Below are positions 57,581-64,000 of a DNA stretch of 64,000 nt, piece after piece. The stretch lies in NCBI GenBank assembly GCA_021732045.1, contig JAKFWK010000005.1:186001-250000 (forward strand), read 5' to 3'. Origin of the DNA: Sulfurimonas sp. (GTDB lineage Bacteria > Campylobacterota > Campylobacteria > Campylobacterales > Sulfurimonadaceae). Under the pieces are notes generated by a model, which ran no database searches, was not told the DNA's origin, and saw only the letters and a program-made list of their open reading frames with translations. Every line of letters starts with the position of its first letter. Within the stretch, counting starts at the first letter, position 1. The translations under genes and the position numbers were made by a program.

Positions 57581-59242
57581 ATGAATAGAACACTGTTTTT
57601 ATTGCTGATTGCTTCCACATTGCTTTTTTCAGCCACCATTAAACAATTTGATTCAGGCAGTAAACAAAAAACAATAGAGCTCACAAAAGAGCAAAAAGAG
57701 TTAGAAAAAGAGAACTTTAAAAAAGAAAATGTTTCCTTATATTTGTCTGATTTAAAAACAATTGAGGCAAAAATAGCTAACAAAAATAGTGTTTGGATAA
57801 AGAGTCGTGACTCATACCTTACATCATTGGAAGTTTCCAAAAATTTAGAAAAAGTAAAAGAAAAAATCAGCTATCTTCAAAGAAAACCAGATAAATCACT
57901 AGATGAGATTGATGAGTTAAATACACTTGTTTCAAAAAGAAGTATTTTGATATCACAAACAAGCGAGTTAAAAAAGAAAGATGGCTCTCCATTTTCAAAT
58001 CTACTAACTCCGCCAATCATAGAAAAAGCACAGCCAATAACCAATCCAATTGATATATTTACCGGTATATCTCACATTAAGGCACTAGAAAAGAATTTTG
58101 ATGACTATGAATTAAAAAAGAAAGAGCTTAGTGAAATTATCGCTCTTTTAAAATCAGAAATGCAAATATACAAAGAGATAGAGAAGTTAGACCCAGAAAA
58201 TAAATTTTTAAGCGATATTAAAAATAAAAATAAGCAACTTGAACAGTTTGAAATTGCCATAGATACAATGGTTGTCGCTTCTGAGGTCTACAGACAGAGG
58301 CTTGATATTGTAGAGATAGAAGTTGATAAAAGCATAGATGCACAGATAATCAAGCTTGTAAAAATAGGAATAACTGTTCTAGTAATATTTGTTATATTTT
58401 TTCTTCTTAAGCTCTTCATAAAAAAATATATCACCGATAATGATAGATTTTATATGGCCAACAAAGTCATTACTTTTATAAATTTTACTCTGATAATTTT
58501 AATTGTGTTTTTTAGTTATATTGAGAATGCAGGATATCTAGTAACAATACTTGGATTTGCATCTGCTGGTATCGCTATTGCCATGAAAGATTGGTTTATG
58601 AGCATATTGGGATGGCTTGTAATAGTGTTTGGCGGTAGTATTCGCGTTGGAGACAGAATCCGTGTGGATATGGATGGTATGCAGTATATAGGGGATGTTA
58701 TGGATATTTCGCTTCTTCGCATGACTATACTAGAAGATGTTACTTTAACTTCTATTATGAAAAACAGAAGAGCCGGAAGAATTATATTTGTACCAAATAA
58801 TTACATATTCACTAGAATGGTTGCAAATTACACACACGGTTCTTTAAAAACTGTTTGGGATGGTGTTCAAATAACCATAACATTTGATTCAAATCATAAA
58901 AAAGCCATGCATCTTTGTAGAGAAATAACAAAAAAATATGCCAAGGGCTATACTGATATAACTAGAAAGCAGTTGGGTAAATTGAGAAGTGAATATAGTC
59001 TTAAAAATACAAATGTGGAGCCTAGAATATTCTCTTTTATAGAGCCAAACGGTATATCTATTGACTCTTGGTATTTGACTAATGCTTACGGTACATTAGT
59101 GTTAAGAAGCACTATATCTACTGAAATTATTGATGCTTTTAACAAAGAAGATGACATTATAATTGCTTATCCTACTCAAAAAATCAATATTGAAGGTTCT
59201 GAGACAAGAGCACTTTTTACAGAATTCGGAGATGTTCAGTGA
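57581..59242 (+). CDS. MscS-family mechanosensitive channel
   Basis: A 553-residue protein with a signal peptide (LLLIASTLLFSA), a Lys/Glu-rich periplasmic coiled coil (about 25-245), and membrane helices at about 265-285 and 297-320. The pore helix region is ILGFASAGIAIAMKDWFMSILGWLVIVFGGSIRVGDRIRV. The beta domain and C-terminal domain follow. It is a large MscS variant (MscS proper is 286 residues) that gates on membrane tension to release osmolytes. It overlaps mtaB by 4 bases. Confidence 0.9.
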   Translation: MNRTLFLLLIASTLLFSATIKQFDSGSKQKTIELTKEQKELEKENFKKENVSLYLSDLKTIEAKIANKNSVWIKSRDSYLTSLEVSKNLEKVKEKISYLQRKPDKSLDEIDELNTLVSKRSILISQTSELKKKDGSPFSNLLTPPIIEKAQPITNPIDIFTGISHIKALEKNFDDYELKKKELSEIIALLKSEMQIYKEIEKLDPENKFLSDIKNKNKQLEQFEIAIDTMVVASEVYRQRLDIVEIEVDKSIDAQIIKLVKIGITVLVIFVIFFLLKLFIKKYITDNDRFYMANKVITFINFTLIILIVFFSYIENAGYLVTILGFASAGIAIAMKDWFMSILGWLVIVFGGSIRVGDRIRVDMDGMQYIGDVMDISLLRMTILEDVTLTSIMKNRRAGRIIFVPNNYIFTRMVANYTHGSLKTVWDGVQITITFDSNHKKAMHLCREITKKYAKGYTDITRKQLGKLRSEYSLKNTNVEPRIFSFIEPNGISIDSWYLTNAYGTLVLRSTISTEIIDAFNKEDDIIIAYPTQKINIEGSETRALFTEFGDVQ

Positions 59243-60486
59243 AGCAAAAAGTATATTTTAAAACATTCGGCTGTAGAACAAACCTTTATGACTCGCAAGT
59301 TATGATGGGCGCTTTAAAAGATTATGACATTACAGAAGATGAAAACGAAGCAGATGTTGTTGTTGTAAACTCTTGCACCGTTACAAACGGTGCCGACTCC
59401 CATGTTCGCTCATATATCTCGCAAGTAGAAAAAAATGGCGGGGCTAAAATATTTTTAACAGGTTGTGGAGCGCATACAAAGGGTGAAAAACTCTTAGAAC
59501 AAGGCAGAGTTTCAGGCGTATTTGGTCAAAGTGAAAAGCTAAAAATAGATGAGATGTTAAAAAGAGAAGAGCCATTTTATGAGCTTGGCGATTTAAACTA
59601 CATAGATGAAGCTGTTGTTGATGATTTTATCGGCAAGAGCAGGGCGTTTATAAAGATTCAAGAGGGTTGTGACTTTCGCTGTTCATACTGCATAATCCCA
59701 TCGGTTCGTGGAGATGCCAGAAGTATGCCAGAGAGCAGAATTTTAGAGCAGATCACAAAGCTTGCAGGAAATGGCTTTGGAGAGTTTATCTTGACGGGTA
59801 CAAATGTTGGAAGCTACGGACAAAAAACAGATAGTTCTATAGCATCTCTTATGAAAAGAATCTCACAGATTAGAGGTGTTAGACGCATTAGACTTGGGAG
59901 TGTGGAACCTGTTCAGATGAGCGATGAATTTAAAGAGATTTTGAGTGAACCTTGGCTTGAAAAACACCTGCATATTGCACTTCAACACACCTCTCCTCAG
60001 ATGTTAAAGTATATGAATAGACGAAATATTTATAAAAAAGATAGAGAGCTGTTTGAGCTCTTGGCAGAAAAAGGGTTTGCGATAGGAACTGATTTTATCA
60101 CAGGGCATCCAGGAGAGAGCCAAGAGCTTTGGGCAGAGGCTATGAGAAATGCTAAGGATTTGCCACTAACCCATCTTCACGCATTTACCTACTCAAAAAG
60201 AGATGGGACACCAGCAGCAACCATGAAACCAGAGGTAAGTGGAAATATCGCAAAAGAGAGACTTCATGAGCTTGAAACACTGGTTGTATCAAAAAATCTT
60301 GAGTTTAGAAAGAGTTTTAGCGGGGAACTTGATGTTTTGGTTGAGAGTGAAAAAGATGGTTTGTTTGTAGGATACGACCAGCATTTTAATAAGATAATTA
60401 TTGAGTCCGATGAAGATTTGGTTGGAAACTGGATAAATATCACAAAGTATGACGCAAGAGAGGATGCCAACTATGCTAGAGTCTAA
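59239..60486 (+). CDS. mtaB: tRNA t6A37 methylthiotransferase MtaB
   Basis: A 415-residue radical-SAM methylthiotransferase that converts t6A to ms2t6A at tRNA position 37. The N-terminal domain supplies three Cys for the auxiliary cluster (KTFGCRTN, VNSCTVTN, LTGCGAH). The radical-SAM cluster motif is CDFRCSYC, followed by IIPSVRGDARSMPESRI. A short C-terminal TRAM-like part is present. CRTNLYDSQ rather than the MiaB pattern supports MtaB. The downstream gene starts inside its last codons. Confidence 0.93.
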   Translation: MKQKVYFKTFGCRTNLYDSQVMMGALKDYDITEDENEADVVVVNSCTVTNGADSHVRSYISQVEKNGGAKIFLTGCGAHTKGEKLLEQGRVSGVFGQSEKLKIDEMLKREEPFYELGDLNYIDEAVVDDFIGKSRAFIKIQEGCDFRCSYCIIPSVRGDARSMPESRILEQITKLAGNGFGEFILTGTNVGSYGQKTDSSIASLMKRISQIRGVRRIRLGSVEPVQMSDEFKEILSEPWLEKHLHIALQHTSPQMLKYMNRRNIYKKDRELFELLAEKGFAIGTDFITGHPGESQELWAEAMRNAKDLPLTHLHAFTYSKRDGTPAATMKPEVSGNIAKERLHELETLVVSKNLEFRKSFSGELDVLVESEKDGLFVGYDQHFNKIIIESDEDLVGNWINITKYDAREDANYARV

Positions 60487-62116
60487 ATCAAACAGAATTG
60501 CACTCTATACATCTGCTTTTTTGATAATCATCTTGATTTTATTTGCAATGTTAAGAGATAGCGCAGATCCAATAACACTTAATAATGCAACTGATATTTT
60601 AGAAAATCACAAAGTGAAAAAAGTGATAGTATCTAAAGAGTATGTATATCTTAAAACAGACAGCGAACTATATAAAATTGCTTCTTCACAAGTCACCCCA
60701 AAAATGTTTGTAGATTATGAAGTAGAAGTGCAAAGTGGTCCAAGCATCATTGTTTATCTTCTCTTTTTAGTTTTGTTTTTGGGCATCGGCTCTCTTATTT
60801 TTAGATGGTTTCAAAGAAGCAACTACTCCATAGGTACTAAGACAGAACAAAATTCAGCAAAATCAATGCTGGAATCATCATCTGTAATTGAATCAATCAA
60901 GAGTGATGTATCCTTTGGCGATATTGGTGGCATAAGTGATGTAAAAGCAGAACTTGAAGAGATTATAGACTTTATGAAAAATCCAAAACGATATAAAAGT
61001 TTTGGTGCTAGAATGCCTCGTGGTGTTCTTTTGGTTGGTCCTCCGGGGGTTGGAAAAACTATGATAGCAAAAGCTGTGGCACACGAGGCAGGTGTACCGT
61101 TTTACTATCAAAGTGGTGCATCTTTTGTCCAGATTTATGTTGGGATGGGAGCAAAGAGAGTTCATGACCTTTTTACAGCTGCCAAAAACAACTCTCCTGC
61201 TATTATATTTATAGATGAGATAGATGCTGTTGGTAAAAAAAGAGATGGACAGAGAAATGATGAGAGAGAAGCCACTCTAAACCAACTTCTTACAGAGATG
61301 GATGGTTTTGAGAGTTCTAGCGGTGTAATTGTTGTCGCAGCTACAAACAAGATAGATGTCCTAGATTCGGCACTTCTTAGAGCTGGACGATTTGATAGAA
61401 GAGTTTTTGTAGAACTTCCAACAAAGAAAGAGAGGGAGTCAATCCTCTCTAAATATCTAAGTAAAATACCAAACAATGTAGATTTAAAAATATTGGCAAA
61501 TATGACAGTCGGTTTTAACGGCGCATCATTGGCGGCACTGGTAAATGAAGCAGCACTCCTTTCAATCAGAGAGCAAAATTTTCAAGTTACATTAGAGCAT
61601 TTTCATCAAGTCAAAGATAAGGTAATGTTTGGAAAGAAAAAACTCCAGATTTTAAGTGAAAAGCAAAAAGAGTATCGCATAACTTACCAATCTGGAAAAG
61701 TTATCTGCGCTACTTACTTCGACTTGCCATTTGAGAAATTGATGCTATCAAGCGAGAAACTTACCCCAGCAACTGATGAGCCATTGATTGAGCATGAACT
61801 AGAATCAAGAGTAAAGATGCTCTTAGCTGGTTTAGTAGCTTGTGATATAAAATTTAAAGAGCATGTAAGCAGTGCCAAAGATGATTTGGATGAAGCAAAA
61901 GAGATAGTCCATAAAATGCTCAAAGAGTATGGCATGGGAGCAACGCTTATCTCTAAAAATGGTGAAGCAGAGGTTTTGATGAGTAGGTTATATGAAGAGA
62001 CAAGAGTTTTTCTTAGTTCTATGCTTTTGGTTATGAGACAAGTTGAGAATATTCTTTATGAGAGGGAAAGCATAACAAAATCGGCAGTTAGAGGGTTGAT
62101 AGATGAAGTTTTATAG
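60473..62116 (+). CDS. FtsH-like AAA protein with inactivated protease motif
   Basis: A 547-residue FtsH paralogue with two N-terminal membrane helices and an AAA domain: Walker A GPPGVGKT from residue 189, Walker B AIIFIDEIDAVGKKRDGQ, and the second region of homology with NKIDVLDSALLRAGRFDRRVF. The ATPase part is intact. The zinc site HEAGH expected after the small domain is replaced by Y405-Q-S-G-K409, although the downstream Asp segment and KEYGMG survive. It should be a protease-dead unfoldase or chaperone, comparable in kind to plastid FtsHi proteins. ATG 60473 follows GAGAGG; earlier in-frame ATGs exist. Confidence 0.88.
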   Translation: MLESKSNRIALYTSAFLIIILILFAMLRDSADPITLNNATDILENHKVKKVIVSKEYVYLKTDSELYKIASSQVTPKMFVDYEVEVQSGPSIIVYLLFLVLFLGIGSLIFRWFQRSNYSIGTKTEQNSAKSMLESSSVIESIKSDVSFGDIGGISDVKAELEEIIDFMKNPKRYKSFGARMPRGVLLVGPPGVGKTMIAKAVAHEAGVPFYYQSGASFVQIYVGMGAKRVHDLFTAAKNNSPAIIFIDEIDAVGKKRDGQRNDEREATLNQLLTEMDGFESSSGVIVVAATNKIDVLDSALLRAGRFDRRVFVELPTKKERESILSKYLSKIPNNVDLKILANMTVGFNGASLAALVNEAALLSIREQNFQVTLEHFHQVKDKVMFGKKKLQILSEKQKEYRITYQSGKVICATYFDLPFEKLMLSSEKLTPATDEPLIEHELESRVKMLLAGLVACDIKFKEHVSSAKDDLDEAKEIVHKMLKEYGMGATLISKNGEAEVLMSRLYEETRVFLSSMLLVMRQVENILYERESITKSAVRGLIDEVL

Positions 62117-62624
62117 TGGATTTTCTCTAAAAAATGATGAGCACTTCTTCAAGGAGTATATAAATAGTTCAGATTACAGTGTTTGCGGATTTAGCTATGG
62201 AGCTACCAAAGCACTAAAATACGCTAAAGAGCAGTTAGAGAACTCCAAAAGAGTAGATACTCTGCAACTGTTTTCCCCAATATTTTTTCAAACCAAAAGT
62301 AGAGAGTTCAAAAAAACCCAGATTTTGGGCTTTATTAAAGATAAAAAAAGCTATTTGGAGGAGTTTGTAAAAGTTGCTTTTTATCCATACCCAAAGAGAG
62401 ATTTGGAGCATTATGATGCAAGCTTGGATGAACTTGAAGAGTTACTAGATTATGTGTGGGATGCAAAAGAGCTACATTTTTTGGTTAGTAAAGGTATAAA
62501 ACTAGAAGTTTATCTTGGCGGTGAAGATAAAATCATAGATGTCGTTGGAGCAAGAGAGTTTTTCTTAGAAGTAGCAACTGTGACATATATTAAAAATGCA
62601 AACCATTTTTTACAAACGAATTAG
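62103..62624 (+). CDS. bioV: Pimeloyl-ACP methyl ester esterase BioV
   Basis: A 173-residue alpha/beta-hydrolase-type esterase. The nucleophile is S31 in GFSYGA, the acid is in YLGGEDKIIDV and the His is in IKNANHFLQ. Length and motifs match the BioV family known from Helicobacter, which releases pimeloyl-ACP from its methyl ester for biotin synthesis, replacing BioH. No other biotin genes are in the window. It overlaps the ftsH-like gene by 14 bases. Confidence 0.82.
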   Translation: MKFYSGFSLKNDEHFFKEYINSSDYSVCGFSYGATKALKYAKEQLENSKRVDTLQLFSPIFFQTKSREFKKTQILGFIKDKKSYLEEFVKVAFYPYPKRDLEHYDASLDELEELLDYVWDAKELHFLVSKGIKLEVYLGGEDKIIDVVGAREFFLEVATVTYIKNANHFLQTN

Positions 62625-62635
62625 GAGATATTATA

Positions 62636-63166
62636 TTGAGCAAGATTAAGATAGGCGTAATAACGGCAAGTGATAGAGCAAGCAAAGGCATATATGAGGA
62701 TATTTCAGGAGTAGCGATTCAAGATACTATGAAAGATTATCTAAAAAGTGAGTTTGAGATAGTTTACAGATGCATCCCTGATGAGCAAGATATTTTAGAA
62801 TCTACAATGATAGAACTTTGCGATAAAGAGGAGTGCTGTTTGGTCGTTACAACAGGCGGAACAGGTCCAGCCCTAAGAGATGTAACTCCAGAAGCAACTG
62901 AGAATGTATGCGAGAAGATGATGCCGGGATTTGGTGAACTAATGCGTCAGGTGAGTCTTAAGTATGTACCAACAGCAATCCTATCTCGCCAAAGCGCAGG
63001 CATAAGAGGCAAAAGCCTAATCATAAACCTACCGGGAAAACCAAAATCAATAAGAGAGTGTCTAGATGCAGTCTTCCCAGCAGTTCCTTACTGTATCGAC
63101 TTGATTGAGGGACCATATATTGAAACTAACGAGGAAGTTATAAAAGCTTTTAGACCTAAAAACTAA
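62636..63166 (+). CDS. mogA: Molybdopterin adenylyltransferase MogA
   Basis: A 176-residue enzyme that adenylates molybdopterin before molybdenum insertion. IGVITASDRASKGIYEDISG at the start and TTGGTGPALRDVTPEATENV near residues 76-95 are the MoCF signature, and SLIINLPGKPKSIRECLDAVFPAVPYCIDLI closes the domain. The start is TTG at 62636, preceded by TTAGGAG. It supports molybdoenzymes such as nitrate or formate oxidoreductases. It is the last gene of the aroB unit. Confidence 0.94.
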   Translation: MSKIKIGVITASDRASKGIYEDISGVAIQDTMKDYLKSEFEIVYRCIPDEQDILESTMIELCDKEECCLVVTTGGTGPALRDVTPEATENVCEKMMPGFGELMRQVSLKYVPTAILSRQSAGIRGKSLIINLPGKPKSIRECLDAVFPAVPYCIDLIEGPYIETNEEVIKAFRPKN

Positions 63167-63299
63167 GTGCTATAAATTTTGCCTGTGTCTAAAATAGTTG
63201 AAACTATATTGTATATTTGTACCTAATCATCAAGTCTCATTATATCTTTTAGTAAGTTTGTTTGGATTTCGTTTTGTGTAAATTATTGCTAGTAGTTAG

Positions 63300-63560
63300 T
63301 TAGTAATGAAATTTGCATTGCGCAATCACAAGCAAATCGTCAATTATTTTATAAACCAGCCTATGTTCTGCGGTTATTCTTCTAGAAATATATCCTTGAT
63401 AGTTTTCTTTTAGTCTCTCAGGTTTACCTAATCCATTTGAGTCAATCGGATTTCTTTTTATATCCTCTATAAGCAGATTGATTCTTTTTACTATTTTTTT
63501 GTCATTTTGCACCCAAAACTGATAATCTTCCCATGTATTATCAGAAAATCCAATAATCAT
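63300..63560 (-). CDS. Txe/YoeB family toxin
   Basis: An 86-residue RelE-superfamily ribosome-dependent mRNA interferase. WEDYQFWVQNDKKIVKRINLLIEDIKRNP, GLGKPERLKENYQGYISRRITAEHRLVYKI and a C-terminal HY are the YoeB pattern, including the catalytic Glu, Arg and penultimate His. It would cleave mRNA in the ribosomal A site when free. It is encoded 4 bases inside the antitoxin gene end (ATGA overlap), so the two are co-translated. Confidence 0.92.
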   Translation of the reverse strand: MIIGFSDNTWEDYQFWVQNDKKIVKRINLLIEDIKRNPIDSNGLGKPERLKENYQGYISRRITAEHRLVYKIIDDLLVIAQCKFHY

Positions 63561-63808
63561 AACTCAATTTCTCTTTTTGAAAATTTTAAATTCTCAATTT
63601 GATCCATGGATTCATTTAGTCTATCTCTATTGTTTTTGGATGAGAGCAGATACATGGTCTCTTTCATAGAACTATACTCCTCGTAAGAGATCAAAACCGC
63701 TGATTTGTCATCTTTTGTTGTGATGATATACTCATCAAAATCATCACAAACTTTGTTGATAAGATCTCTTAAATTGTTTCTAGCTTGTGAATAAAATACT
63801 GCTTGCAT
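63557..63808 (-). CDS. YefM/Phd family antitoxin
   Basis: An 83-residue antitoxin. MQAVFYSQARNNLRDLINKVCDD and ITTKDDKSAVLISYEEYSSMKET are typical of the Phd/YefM DNA-binding N-terminal half; the charged C-terminal half would wrap the toxin. ATG 63808 follows TTAGGAG. An earlier in-frame codon would extend through the operator and is rejected. It represses its own promoter through the palindrome upstream. Confidence 0.9.
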   Translation of the reverse strand: MQAVFYSQARNNLRDLINKVCDDFDEYIITTKDDKSAVLISYEEYSSMKETMYLLSSKNNRDRLNESMDQIENLKFSKREIEL

Positions 63809-63823
63809 ATTAAAACTCCTAAT

Positions 63824-63839
63824 TGACAAGATATTGTCA
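63824..63839. promoter_or_regulatory. Operator palindrome of the toxin-antitoxin pair
   Basis: TGACAA at 63824-63829 and TTGTCA at 63834-63839 form a perfect 6-bp inverted repeat with a GATA spacer. It overlaps the leader just before the antitoxin RBS. A third TGTCAA half-site lies at 63862-63867. The antitoxin probably binds here. Confidence 0.65.
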
Positions 63840-64000
63840 TTTTATCTTAATATTTTTAGGATGTCAATTTTTCTAACTTCCATATTGTTAGTGTTGGTTA
63901 TATACATTTCCATTGAGGACGATGAGAACAAGCAACACATCTGTTTATACTATCTTTTTATCTCTCGCAAGAGTCCAAGCTGAAGCGTGTTGTGTAAATC
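63840..64000. other. Right-edge sequence, nothing assignable
   Basis: On the plus strand a frame opens at ATG 63922 after GAGGAC and runs off the edge (MRTSNTSVYTIFLSLARVQA...). On the minus strand 16 codons enter from the edge and stop at about 63950. Too little is present to choose between them. Confidence 0.2.

Overview
The window looks like chromosomal DNA of a chemolithoautotrophic Campylobacterota (epsilonproteobacterium), most probably Sulfurimonas or a close relative. I infer this from the low G+C content, the monomeric NADP-isocitrate dehydrogenase, the four-subunit 2-oxoglutarate:acceptor oxidoreductase (oorDABC), and gene orders also known from Helicobacter/Campylobacter: lolA-secA-lolC-like permease, glmU-fliP, and aroB-mscS-mtaB-ftsH-like-bioV. 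I ran no database search, so the genus is an inference.

Layout. 1-3.9 kb: the start of an MFS transporter (cut by the left edge, unusually G+C-rich), a nitroreductase and aconitase B. 3.9-14.9 kb: a membrane diguanylate cyclase (4HB-like sensor, GAF, PAS, GGDEF), the envelope-export genes lolA, secA and a lolC/E permease, a giant AsmA-like protein and the lytic transglycosylase mltG. 15-24.9 kb: a carbon-cycle block icd-mdh-fumC-sucC-sucD-oorDABC which, with acnB, encodes every reductive TCA cycle step except fumarate reductase and citrate cleavage. 25-26.1 kb: a TetR regulator and the RNase P RNA gene, separated by four evenly phased operator-like repeats. 26.4-37.4 kb: a mixed region with a tandem SagB-type nitroreductase, a DUF1003 protein, a ferredoxin:thioredoxin-reductase-like protein, an RNase H-like protein, SelO, GlmU, FliP, a TrmA with an RlmD-like Fe-S cysteine set, a repeat-bearing secreted coiled-coil protein and a TrkA-like protein.

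37.7-56.3 kb: a long co-directional run that joins gluconeogenesis (gap, pgi, pgk) to glycogen metabolism: a glucan phosphorylase-like protein lacking the expected PLP lysine, a nucleotidyltransferase fused to a degenerate phosphohexomutase, two GH57 enzymes, a GalT-like nucleotidyltransferase, two glycogen synthases flanking a ROK glucokinase, and the branching enzyme. Four junctions overlap by exactly 8 bp, which suggests translational coupling. No standard glgC is present. The natural reading is that carbon fixed through the reductive TCA cycle flows up through gap/pgk/pgi into stored glucan.

56.5-63.2 kb: aroB, an MscS channel, mtaB, an FtsH-like AAA protein whose HExxH protease motif is destroyed, bioV and mogA. 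63.3-63.9 kb: a YefM/YoeB-type toxin-antitoxin pair with a palindromic operator. The most unusual signals are the phased operator array next to rnpB, the glycogen cluster with two atypical enzymes, the FTR-like fusion protein, the protease-dead FtsH paralogue and the Fe-S TrmA.
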